Below, in pieces: positions 12,926 to 52,400 of a stretch of DNA of 64,000 bases. The stretch is from contig CM067444.1 in NCBI GenBank assembly GCA_034508935.3, positions 281,381 through 345,380 on the forward strand, given 5' to 3'. The notes under the pieces were generated by a model, which saw nothing but the letters and a program-made list of their open reading frames with translations, was not told where the DNA came from and did no database searches. The translations under genes and the position numbers were made by a program. Each line of letters starts with the position of its first letter. Position 1 is the first letter of the stretch. Source of the DNA: Berghia stephanieae (taxonomy: Eukaryota; Mollusca; Gastropoda; Nudibranchia; Aeolidiidae).

Positions 12926-13426
12926 GTTTTTTGTTGTATGGTTGTTTCGGGGGTTTTACGGTACTTGCAACACATTAAGGTCATATCAGCGCCAGTAAAA
13001 AGGAAGAGAATGGGATAGTAAAAAGTTCTAGAATTACAATTAAACCACACCAGAAAAGATAAGACAAAGGGCAACTGGTTCAAATAGAAACGGATTGAGA
13101 TCATTTAAAAGCTTCACCCTGACACCAGCATAAGAACCCACGAAGAGGAACACATTCAAATCGTTACAAATCATATGTTAAAAATGAAAAAATAACAATA
13201 CACAACGGAGAGATGATTTACAAGGACAAAAATATAAGTTTCCAAAACTATAACTATACATTCGACGGTTGCCTTCCAAGCCAAGGACTCCGGCCAGGGT
13301 CATGACAAAACCAAGTAATCTCATTCCAAGACAAAGACAGAAAGCAATTGAAAAACAGGTACAGGAGGATAGAAGACACAGCAAGTACCTCCCTGCCCAC
13401 TATGAGAGGGCGGGAACCCTACCCAG
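12926..13426 (-). repeat. SINE A copy 2
   Basis: A 501-bp copy flanked by an 11-bp duplication TGCATGGCATT/TGTATGGCATT (12915-12925 and 13427-13437, one mismatch). The T-rich edge at left is the A-rich 3' tail on the minus strand. Bases 13438-13601 after it are unrecognised. Confidence 0.9.
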
Positions 13427-13614
13427 TGTATGGCATTCAATCAACTAACTATATGATATATCAAAATAAGGAGCTTAAAAAATAAGACAACTATGAAGCA
13501 TGTTGAGGACATGAAGAAAATCAGAGAGCGCTTGAGGGTCAAAACTCGAGTAATCACGTGATTTAGCTGTGAAATGTTCATTTGTTAAAAAGGCCTTCAG
13601 AGCATCCAGGCCAA

Positions 13615-14160
13615 GTTTGTTTTTTTTTGTTTTTTTTTGTTGTTTTTAAATGGTTTTACGGCGCTAGCAACACATTAAGGTCATATCAGCGCCAGTTAAT
13701 GGGATAGTAATCAATTCTAGAATTACGATTAAAGCACCCTAGAAAAAGTAAGCCAAAGGAGAATTGGATCAAAGGGGAAAGAGATGTAGATTCTAAGAGC
13801 ACACTATCAAAGTACTTAGTTTGAGATCACCTAAAAGTCTCATCCAGTCACAAGCACAGGTCCCCACTAAGAGGAACAGACTCAATGTTTACAAATCATA
13901 TATAATACGTATAAACAAAACATAATACATTACATAACAGAGAGATGATTTACAGGGGAAAAAAAATATCATCTCCCAAAACTAACTACACATTTGACTG
14001 TTTCCCTCTCACCAAGGGTAACCGGTCAGGGTCAGGACAAAACCAAGTAATGTCATTCCAAGACAAAGACAGAAAGCAAGTTGGAAAACAGATATATAGA
14101 GGGATAGAAGACACAGTAAAAACCTCCCTGCCCACTATGGGAGGCAGAGAACCCCACCCA
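13615..14160 (-). repeat. SINE A copy 3
   Basis: A 546-bp copy with a 13-bp duplication GCATCCAGGCCAA/GCAACCAGGCCAA (13602-13614 and 14161-14173, one mismatch). Complete from the A-tail side to the CCCACCCA end. Confidence 0.9.
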
Positions 14161-14189
14161 GCAACCAGGCCAAATGGGCCGGAGTTTTA

Positions 14190-14370
14190 AATAGTCCCTA
14201 GTCTATTGCAAAGTAATTTCTGCCAGATCTAATTGACCCAGCTACCCAATCACCTCTGGGTGGACAAGGGGGTCAGAAAATATTGTTGACTGCATCCTGG
14301 ATCGATTCGTCCCTTTGCTTGTTAAGCGAGTGCTCTACCCACTGAGATATCGGGACCCCAAATGTGAATT
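14190..14370 (-). repeat. SINE E, tRNA-derived
   Basis: On the minus strand it begins GGGGTCCCGATATCTCAG, with an A box (ATCTCAGTGGGTAGAGCA) and a B-box-like GAATCGATCC. The body (GGGTAGCTGGGTCA) is shared with 33295-33470. The head is tRNA-like, with a CTTAACAAG anticodon region. Its degenerate state and attached body make it a SINE rather than a tRNA gene. Confidence 0.75.
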
Positions 14371-15520
14371 TGTGACTCACTGTATTTATCTGATATTACA
14401 TCGATAGAATTATGACCAAATAAATTGACTTAAAAGTCAAAAAGATTAGAATTGGGAAATTTAAGTTTGTGGAGGATTTTAAAATTAAACTTGCTCTTCT
14501 GAATGAATGACTTTAATTCGAACTTGATAACTGAAGTTTAAAATTCCGTTTTAAGCAATGCTTCATCCCAGCATAATAACATTTTGAGACAATTGGTCAC
14601 ACATCCTTCTACAATAACCAACATTATTTTATTTAAACAAGTAAGAATTATACTGTGAAAAATCAAAAGGTTGACTCTAAATGGTGTTTTAAGAAACATT
14701 TTACCACTATAGATAGTATGTGTTTGGCTAACAAGCTCACAACATTGCCATCTGGAAGTATAACGAACCACAACACAATACTAAGTGTCTTGAACGTTTA
14801 CAGTCTGATTAATACAGTTTAGTGAGAATTACTCATAAACACGGATGGCAAAATTCAATAATAAAGACCCGAGTGACGTCAACCTCATTCTATCTATAGC
14901 ATACCTGCCAACCTATGCTGAAAAAAATATGGAGTCAAACCAACAAAAAAAATAGGAGTGAGTAAACGTAAATTTGATTTGAAGTAAGTCATAAGTCTCT
15001 ATTTAATCTTAGAACAATTTTCTTTCATTTCACTATACATATATCCGATACTTTGATGAAAGTTGCCCAGCATCCCTTAATGAGAATTACCTAGTATCAT
15101 AAATTTTAAAACGTTCCACTCATCAACATGAAAAATCAGTTTCGCATAATTTTTCTTTGGTCAAGACATGATGGATGGAAAAAAAAAATCATCGGAGTTT
15201 TCCATATTACGGCGGGCGGGGTCGTCGAAAAGGAGAAAAAATTGGAGTAAATCCGATGTTATCAGGCGGGGTACTTGGAAGGTATGCTATAGGAAAACGA
15301 AAAAGAAAACAAAAACGAAAGCGCATATCACCAAAATCTATCACTGATGAAAACAGAATGGTTTGGGTATTCTTTGTGTTTAGTTTTTAATCAGAAATGA
15401 TTGGCAAACACTACTCAAAGCATTCTTTTTTCTTTTGACTGGGTTTTTTAAAGTTTTTTTGTTTGTTTGTTTGTTTGTTTGTTTTTGGATGGAAAGGGGG
15501 GGGGGTAGGTTTCAATAGCA
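14371..15520. other. Intergenic sequence, no gene seen
   Basis: AT-rich and unique as far as I can tell. Contains (GTTT)n at 15460-15485 and short homopolymers. No conserved frame. Confidence 0.55.
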
Positions 15521-16398
15521 ATCATTTTTTTTTGTTTTGCTTTTTTTTTTTGTCTTTAAGGGTTTTACGGCATTTGCAACACATTTAGATCATATCAGCG
15601 CCAGTAAAAAGGAAGAAATGGGTTGGTAAAAAGTTCTAGAATTCCAATTAAAGAACCCAGGAAAAAAAGGAGACAAAGGGGAATTGGTTCAAACAGGAAA
15701 CAGATGTAGATTCCAAGACCACACTACCAGCAGTGCACTTGGTTTGAGATCACCTAAATATCTCAGCCTGACACAAGCACGGGTCACCACTCAAATGGTA
15801 CAAAATAATAATAATACAATGCATAACAGAGAGATGATTTACAAGACCAAAAAATATCATCTTCCAAAACTCAAACTATACATTTGACTGTGTCCCTCCC
15901 AGCCAGGGTATCCGGCCTAGGCTAGGACAAAACAAAGTAATCTCATTCCAAGAAAAAGACAGAAAGAAACTAAGAACACAGATATAGGGGGATAGAAGTC
16001 ACAGGAAGTGACCTTCCTGCCTACTATGGGAGGTCGGGAACCCCACCCAGGATACAGGGGGATAGAAGTCACAGTAAGTGACCTTCCTGCCCACTATGGG
16101 AGGTCGGGAACCCCACCCAGGATATAGGGAATAGAAGTCACAGTAAGTGACCTTCCTGCCCACTATGGGAGGTCGGGAACCCCACCCAGGATATAGGGGG
16201 ATAGAAGTCACAGTAAGTGACCTTCCTGCCTACTATGGGAGGTCGGGAACCACACCCAGGATATAAGGGGATAGAAGTCACAGTAAGTGACCTTCCTGCC
16301 CACTATGGGAGGTCGAGAACCCCACCCAGGATATAGGGGGATAGAAGTCACAGTAAGTGACCTTCCTGTCCACTATGGGAGGTCGGGAACCCCACCCA
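15521..16398 (-). repeat. SINE A copy 4 with its 5' end amplified six times
   Basis: The left part is an ordinary SINE A. At the right, the terminal 70 bases (GATAGAAGTCACAGTAAGTG ... GGGAACCCCACCCAG) are repeated in tandem about six times, with starts near 15981, 16051, 16121, 16190, 16260 and 16330. On the minus strand this is a multiplied 5' end. Confidence 0.9.
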
Positions 16399-16737
16399 CA
16401 ACAATATCTACATAACTAGCAACGTCAATGAGCAATATTAAATAAGTATCACGACATCAAACTAGGTTATCAAGGTTACATTAGGGTAAAATTAATGTCA
16501 AGTGGTGGAAGAAAACAATAACAAACCAAAAAACAAAACAAAACAAAAAAAAACATTTTGTCATGATAAGTAGAGCCAGTATGAGTGAAAGAGCAAATCT
16601 TTTCAAACTTTTCCAATTGTAAAATGTTCACAAATTTATGTAAATTAAATTAAATAGAAATTTCTGATTGGTTGTTGTAGAGTCAGAGAGATAAATATAA
16701 AGTCATTTCTCTATCATTGATGATAATGGCAATTTGT

Positions 16738-17243
16738 TTTTATGTTTTTGTTTTTATGGGTTTTACTGCGCTTGCAATACATTAAGGTCATATCAGCGCC
16801 AGTAAAAAGGAAGAAAATAAAGCATCCAAGAAAAGGGAAGACAAAGGGGAATTGGTTCAAATAGGAAACAGATGTAGATTCCAAAAGCACACTATCAAAG
16901 TACTTAGTTTGAGATCACCAAAAGTCTCATCCAGACACAAGCACAGGTCCCCACTAAGAGGAATACACTCAAATGTTTTACAAATCATACATAATATAAA
17001 GAAACATAATGCAGTGCATAACAGAGAGATGATTTACAAGGAAAAAAATATCATCTCCCAAAACTCTAAATAAACATTTGACTGTTTCCCTCCCATCCAG
17101 GGTTTCCAGCCAGGGCCTGGACAAAATCAAGTAATCTCATTCCAAGACAAAGAAAGAACGCAGGTTGGAAAACAGATATAGGGGGATAGAAGACACAGTC
17201 AGTACCTCCCTGCCCACTATGGGAGGTAAGGAACTCCACCCAG
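16738..17243 (-). repeat. SINE A copy 5
   Basis: A 506-bp copy with an 11-bp duplication TGGCAATTTGT/TGGCAAATTGT (16727-16737 and 17244-17254, one mismatch). Confidence 0.88.
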
Positions 17244-17570
17244 TGGCAAATTGTCAAAAAGGAGGAAAATGTATGGGTCCATCTGGCAAACTCAAGTCAA
17301 AATGCCAAAATGACAAACACAATCTGGTAGTTACCTAACTTTATAGAATTTACGTCTTTTATAAATATCTAATGAAATGTCCTTTCCAGAAAATAATTTA
17401 AAAGGCTCCGAATATTAATCATACTCCTATCTACATCAAGAGATGATAAATCTAAACAAAGGAAAAATAGTAAATTTAAAATAGGTTGAATTCGATCATC
17501 AACTTTGCTTATAGTAAAATTTTATCTTTCTATGACAAGATGTCTTCCAAAAACATAACATGAAGATGAT

Positions 17571-17575
<5 letters not shown>

Positions 17576-17633
<58 letters not shown>
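17576..17633. repeat. (GA)n microsatellite
   Basis: A perfect GA dinucleotide run of about 58 bases. The flanks 17255-17575 and 17634-18455 hold nothing I recognise. Confidence 0.95.
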
Positions 17634-17637
<4 letters not shown>

Positions 17638-18466
17638 ACGAATTGATTTTCTATTTTTTTCCAATCCCTACCCACCATCTGTTCATCCAAGGACACCACT
17701 GGCCTTGTTTGTTTATGCTGATGTCATAAAAATACGAGTGTCACCAAAATGTATGCAGCTGAGCACAGGTTTCAAACTTTCACACAAGACACGATGGTGA
17801 TTGTTTCATCCTTCTACCATGAAGCCACCTGAGGGTTTTTCATAGGAAAAGGTTTGACACTGTAAAAACAAGCGGAACATTTCAAAGGAAATCCCAAAAT
17901 CCCGGAAATCTGCGGATCCGAGGAAGATTATCATCACTGCTTTATATTTTTACAATTGTTATATCGTCCATCAACTCCATTCTCACTAAAGGATTTTACA
18001 ATTTGAAGCTCATAAATAATTTAATTTAAAAATTTTCTGAGCTCTATCGCAGCGTAATACAAATGTATGTCTGACCTTTAAAATGTTTGACCCCCTCCGT
18101 TCAAATGGGAATAACTTCGGCCCTAATGGAATTACAAAATTCAAACTGCATCTAGTCCAGAAATGGTTCCTCTATTGAAATATGAAATGAAATGGATTCC
18201 AATTTTTCGGACATCCAATGGGATTTGCCAGATCACCACACAATTATATGCTTAAGACTAGGTGTCCACTTTTACTCTCCTTGTTTGAGAATGATTAGCA
18301 AACATATTTTTACCTGCCTGGCATGCTGACAAGACTAATGGACACAAGACATTGCTCTATAATAAAACGATGGAGAAAACACAGAAGTATTTTCAAGTCT
18401 TTAAAAAACGACAACAGAGCTGATAAATGGCGTCGAGGTTCTTTGAGTGTTAGTTTGTCGAAATAA

Positions 18467-18979
18467 TGGTTTTTGTTGTTGTTTTTAAGGGTTTTACGGC
18501 GCTTGCAACACATTTAGGTTATATCAGCACCAGTAAAAAGGAAGAAAATGGGATAGTAAAAAGTTCTAGAATTACAGTTAAAGCACCCAAGAGAAAGTAA
18601 GACAAAGGGGAACTGGGAACAAATAGGGATCAGATGTAGATTCCAAGAGCATACCATCAATGTACTTAGTTTGAGATTACCTATAAGTCCCATCCGGACA
18701 CAAGCACAAAATCAAACAAAGAGAAATACACTCAAATGTTTACATTATACATTAAAATAACAATAATACATAACAGAGAGATGATTTACAAGGAAAAAAA
18801 TATCATCTCCCAAAACAATAACTATGCATTTGACTGTTTCCCTCCCAGCTTGGGCCAGGACAAAACCAATCTCATTCCAAGACAAAGACAGAGAACATGT
18901 TGGAAAACAGATATAAGGGGATAGAAGACACAGTATGTACCTCCCTGCCCACTAAGGGAGGTCAGGAACCCCACCCAGA
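18467..18979 (-). repeat. SINE A copy 6
   Basis: About 510 bp, flanked by TGTCGAAATAA/TGTCTAAATAA (18456-18466 and 18980-18990, one mismatch). Same orientation as all other copies. Confidence 0.88.
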
Positions 18980-18990
18980 TGTCTAAATAA

Positions 18991-21864
18991 AAACAACTTC
19001 TTGATTAAATGTGCTCATATTGTCACTTACGATTGAATCAAATGAGTTTTTATAAACTATTCAGACAGAAATGGAATTGTTTTCAAAAAAGTAAACTTTA
19101 TATTTGGACGACTGAAAATCAAAGTCTTTAGGATATGGTGAGTAGTTTATACAATAGATTTGTTAGTGTTTCAAGTATACCCAACAAGCCTATCAAGAAG
19201 ACACATTGTGACAAATAGCAATATAGAAATCATTGGAATGACTTGAAAACCTCATGAAGATAGAACATTTCACTCCGTCATACAAGAACAAATCAAAACA
19301 AATCAAAAGAAACCAAAAAAAAAAAAGAAAGTGATATTCAAAAAACGAAAAAGAAAAAGTTTTAAATGACAATTAATCATAACTACAAATTTGTCATTCA
19401 TCTTCCATTTCTTTTCATTTGTTTTGATATCTCTAACATTTCATTTAGTGTGTAGTGTGTAGACATCCACCTTCTTGTGGGTTGTTGAACCATTGAGGGT
19501 GAAACGTTCTGCCTTCAGCAATTACTATACCATTAAGACCATATGGTCACAGGGGGAGGGAGGGGGATTCCAAGGGAACATGTGTCATCTTAACGGTGCA
19601 TTGAGATGTCTTATTAAAAGTCACTTATAAAAGTTGTATGTGTATATTTATTATATTTTCTATTTTTTAAGACAACAATAACGGCATGACATAAACATTC
19701 GATATTGAGCAAAGGTAATATTCATGATTGCAGGATGTATCATTTTCATGAATTTCATATTTTATGGACAATAACTCTCACATATTCATAAATAAATGGA
19801 CAATCAAATTTCAATTCGTTTTGAACTCAAAAGAATTAAAGTGTAGAGATCACAAATAATAAATAAAATAAAAAGAAAGACATTTGCAGACATCCCATAA
19901 TACAGATAAACAATCTGATCAGACAGGATGAATGACAGAGCAGAATTGAGACCAACTACAGGTCAAGGTCATTTAAAATAGACGCAGAGTTAAACAGGAA
20001 ACTGAAAATTCCGGAACATTTCAACGTGCTTTAAAACTAAAATGTTTGTGCGTTATTTTTTTTTTTTTACACCTTAATAAGTACGATTTTAAAACATGAA
20101 AATGTAAACTGTGACATTAAATGACAGTATATGTTCTATTAAAAAAGGAAAACTGATCGAGTAAGTGAGAATGTAGACTATGTATATAAACTATCAAAAT
20201 GCACCACTTAGTACATGTGAAATGATTTGCAGTGTCGTGTAATACAGACTATCAAAATATCAATGATAAAGCACATCAGGTTTATAGCAACGAGTACAAA
20301 TGCTTCCGCTGTCATGTTGGCTTTACTATTTGATAATTATTAACACGCAAGAGTCCTAGAAGTCACATCAAAATAGAACCGTAAGTCTATTTCGTGCCAT
20401 AGGTTTGTGTCTTCAAGGTAGACGCCTGTTAATATCATGGTTTATCATAAGTACAATAAATCATTCATCCCATTAAATTGTTTTTCAAAAGCAAACAAAA
20501 TGAGAAGAAGCATTATCAAATTAACGATCAATTCTCTGTGTTATATTGACATCTTTCGAGAATCAAACGTGTACTATTTAAGCAAAAAGAGGATGATGCA
20601 AGATTAGTGTTGAGAGATTGTAGAATAAGTGCTGCCATTGCATCTGCAACCTGCTTTGCTATTTCAATAAATCATTGAAATATTATACATTGCTTGCTGA
20701 TGCCATTCCGTCAATTTATCGACCAGGTCCTCATTGAAGGTAAAATGCTACAAAGATTCGCTCTCTTTTGTTTATCTCTATAACTTGGTAGTGTATTTTT
20801 TAATTTATAATAAGAAGAAATAAAACTGAATTATCTCAAAGTCAAAAATCATTACCAAGCCAACTCTTATAACTTATCACATAAAATTTCAAACACATCT
20901 TTACTATTTATTTCATAACTGATAACTTGAATTTTTTTGATAAATCAGTTCAAAAATCCTGGGCTATTGACCTTGAATAAACTTCTCCCATTCCAAAGTA
21001 ACAAGCCTTAGCAGATAACACATTTTATATCACAAAAACGTAATAGTGGGCGGCGGAGGCAAGATTATAGAATTCTGTTGGTCGTTATTATTTTATACAT
21101 CATTTGGAAATTGAAATAAAAGACTTGAAAGTATTTTAGCAAACAAAAATCGATAAGAAGTGACTCATTCACATTGGTAAGGCATAATGAGTTAAAAGTC
21201 ACGTTTGACATTGGGATGAAATAAAACAACTCTACAATCAAGATGTTTCACACATAAATACAAAATAATTCACAAAATATAAATTATTTTCAAAAACTGC
21301 AATATAAAATAAATAATTGATAAATGACTTGTAGGTAAAATGATGCTAATAACATATCATAGTATACATAGCATGACATGAAAGCACAGTTTATATGATC
21401 ATCAATTATTTTTGACTCTCTGCAAATTGGCGTACAAAAATGTATAAAACATAGGAGATGTCAGAGACATGATAAAAGTCATAAAATTGTATCATTGAAC
21501 AACTTGAAATTAACACACTGGATGTAAAGCTAAAATCTTTTTGAACTTGAGATGTTGTACGGAAGCAAATATGAAATAAATTTGTCAAATCAAAATAAAG
21601 TGTTTGCAAGGGGAATTTCCAATCACCCAAAATAGAATTGGCCACAGTTTCAAGTTGTCAAAATCCAGAGATAGGTTTCGCTGTAAGCAAATTAAAATAA
21701 ATATCGTCACCATTTATCATGAAGCCCATGTAAAACCATGAAATAGTAATAATCTCTGAAAGTTATCTAAAAGTTATGATTTTCCCAACAAGAAGCCAAT
21801 ATGATACTAATGACTACAATATCAAAGGCCACATTCAATCCAAAAAAAAAGAATATCCATCAGT
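18991..21864. other. AT-rich unique sequence; probable 3' flank of the acyltransferase
   Basis: No gene, tRNA or repeat of the window's families is recognisable across this 2.9 kb. It lies just downstream of the acyltransferase stop on the minus strand, so part may be 3' UTR. Several TTTATT (AATAAA on the minus strand) sites occur; none can be chosen without transcript data. Confidence 0.5.
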
Positions 21865-22071
21865 ATTGAAATGTAAGCTTCCATTTATTAAACGAGGACG
21901 GACACTGTGGACGTTTCAGGTTTCTCCTTTATCAACAAAACATGATGAATGAAACAATAAAGACAAATTCATCCTTAGTGTTTCATTCATCGAGTTTTAT
22001 TGATAAAGGGGAAACCCAAAACGTCTACAGTATCTGTCTTTGTTTAATAAATTGAAGCTTGCATTTCAATG
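21865..22071. repeat. Inverted repeat with about 93-bp arms beside the acyltransferase stop
   Basis: Arms 21865-21957 and 21979-22071 are imperfect reverse complements around a loop of about 21 bases. The right arm is a copy of dispersed repeat B and includes the hammerhead-like core (22001-22024). The structure lies 141-347 bases past the acyltransferase stop on the minus strand, so it would fold in the 3' UTR. Both arms contain an AATAAA on the minus strand (21884-21889 and 21996-22001), which could also define the mRNA end. Confidence 0.8.
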
Positions 22072-22211
22072 CTTATCATTATTTTTTCCTTCGAGCTTCA
22101 AGCAGCAACATTTTGACATTCAATCCATCACTTTTAAGCCTCAAAGGTTTCAGCATGGGTAAATTTCATTACACTGAGACATGGATAATTAGTCCTGTAG
22201 TTCTGGTATCT

Positions 22212-49193
<26,982 letters not shown>

Positions 49194-49403
49194 TGCAACC
49201 TCAGGTGGTCAGACCACTGAAACAGAAATACAGAAAGTGTATGAAAGGACAGGAAGGGGGGTGGGGGGTGGTGGGAAGTGTGGGAGAGTAACAGATAAGG
49301 AAATGAACACACAGGGCAGGCATTGTATCCCTGGTACAGATTTGGAGCAGTGGAAAAATGAATAAATATATCGTTCCATTCTTTTTTTTTTGCTTCTCAT
49401 ATT

Positions 49404-52400
49404 ATAGCAATATGTATAAAGACTGTACCAATGTCACCTCGAATAAGTGTTATGATTGGATTATAGCAATATGTATAAAGACTGTACCAATGTCACCTCA
49501 AATAAGTGTTATGATTGGATTATAGCAATATGTATAAAGACTGTACCAATGTCACCTCATAATTAAGTGTTATGATGTGAGTTTAGTAAGCAATATGTAT
49601 AAAGACTGTACCAATGTCACCTCGAATAAGTGTTATGATTGGATTATAGCAATATGTATAAAGACTGTACCAATGTCACCTCGAATAAGTGTTATGATTG
49701 GATTATAGCAATATGTATAAAGACTGTACCAATGTCACCTCGAATAAGTGTTATGATTGGATTATAGCAATATGTATAAAGACTGTACCAATGTCACCTC
49801 GAATAAGTGTTATGATTGGATTATAGCAATATGTATAAAATGACTAGGTACCAATGTACACCTCAATAAGTGTTATGATTGGATTATAGCAATATGTATA
49901 AAGACTGTACCAATGTCACCTCGAATACGTGTTATGATTGGATTATAGCAATATGTATAAAGACTGTACCAATGTCACCTCGAATAAGTGTTATGATTGG
50001 ATTATAGCAATATGTATAAAGACTGTACCAATGTCACCTCGAATAGTGTTATGATTGGATTATAGCAATATGTATAAAGACTGTACCAATGTCACCTCGA
50101 ATAAGTGTTATGATTGGATTATAGCAATATGTATAAAGACTGTACCAATGTCACCTCAAATAAGTGTTATGATTGGATTATAGCAATATGTATAAAGACT
50201 GTACCAATGTCACCTCAAATACGTGTTATGATTGGATTATAGCAATATGTATAAAGACTGTACCAATGTCACCTCGAATAAGTGTTATGATTGGATTATA
50301 GCAATATGTATAAAGACTGTACCAATGTCACCTCAAATACGTGTTATGATTGGATTATAGCAATATGTATAAAGACTGTACCAATGTCACCTCGAATAAC
50401 GTGTTATGATTGGATTATAGCAATATGTATAAAGACTGTACCAATGTCACCTCGAAAAGTTAAGATGGATTATAGCAATAGTATAAAGACTGTACCAATG
50501 TCACCATATTATGATTGATAAGCAATATTAAAGACTGTACCAATGTCACCTCGAATAAGTGTTATGATTGGATTATAGCAATATGTATAAAGACTGTACC
50601 AATGTCACCTCGAATAAGTGTTATGATGATTGGATTATAAGCAATATGTATAAAGACTGTACCAATGTCACCTCGAATAAGTGTTATGATTGGATTATAG
50701 CAATATGTATAAAGACTGTACCAATGTCACCTCGAAATAAGTGTTATGATTGGATTATAGCAATATGTATAAAGACTGTACCAATGTCACCTCAAATAAG
50801 TGTTATGATTGGATATAGCAATATATAAAGACTGTACCAATGTCACCTCGAATAAGTGTTATGATTGGATTATAGCATATTATAAAGACTGTACCAATGT
50901 CACCTCGAATAAGTGTTATGATTGGATTATAGCAATATGTATAAAGACTGTACCAATGTCACCTCGAATAAGTGTTATGATTGGATTATAGCAATATGTA
51001 TAAAGACTGTACCAATGTCACCTCAAAAAGTTTATGATTGGATTTAGCAATATGTATAAAGACCGTACCAATCATAATAATGTTATGAAATTATAAATGT
51101 ACAATACTGTACAATGTAATCAATAATGTTAGATGATTCATATATAAGATGTACAATGTCATGAATATGTAGATGATATGCAATATAAAGATGTAATTAC
51201 CATATGTTATAAGATATGCAATTATAAGATGTATGTACCAATAAGTTGTAATTACAATATTATAATACAATATAAAGTATGTGATATAGCAATATGTAAA
51301 CATGACATGTCACTCGAAAAGTGTTATGAGGATAAGCAATGTATAAAGATGTCAATGTCCTGAATAATGTTATGATGATTAAGCAATATGTATAAGAGTA
51401 CAAGTACCTCAAAGTTTATGATGGATTTGAAAAGACTGTACCAATGTCACCTCAATAATTATGATGGATTTAGCATAGTTAAGACTGTACCAATGTCACC
51501 ATAAGTTTATGATTGGATATAGAAAGTATAACTTACCAATGTCCCTCAAATTTTATGATTTGATAGATAAATGTACACTACTTAAAATTTAAGATGAACC
51601 CATATTTAGATGTACAATGTCACCCAAAAGTTAGATATGCAAGTATAAGTGTACCATGTCACCTCAAGTTATATTGGTTGCAAATATAGACGACCAAGCC
51701 CCGAAATATAGATAATTGATAAACTGTACCATGTCCCAATAAGTTTTGATTGGATTATAGAAATGTTAAAGACGTACAATGTATAATAATGTATGATGTA
51801 TACATGTTAATATGTATGATTAAGATTGATTAAATGATAAAGTTACATGTATCAAATGATTGATTACCAATTATAAAATGTATAGACTAATAGTTATATA
51901 TGTATCATATAAGATGTTGATGTCAAATTATATGATTACAATTAAAAATGTATTATATAAATGTATAAGTACATACTAAAAGTTATGATAATAAGTTTAA
52001 TGTAACAATTTATAATAGTTCATTCACCAATAAGTATATGATTACAATGTATAAAATGTTCATTATGAATATAATGTATGATATACAATGTAACGATGTA
52101 CAATTCTAATAGTTTATATGATTAACAATGTATAAAGAGTAATGTAAAATAGTTAAGATGGATAGCCAATAAAGTGTCATTACAATAGTGTAAGTGATAC
52201 AATATGAATAAGTTCATGTACTAATAAGTTGTTACAATATATAAGATTTATGATCAAAGTGTTATAAGATTACCAATGTAAACGATAATGTCTGATTGAT
52301 TATATAGTATAAAGACTGTACCAATGTCACCCGAAAATGTATGATTGGATTATAGCAATATGATAAAGCTACCAATGTCCCTCGAATAAGTGTTATGATT

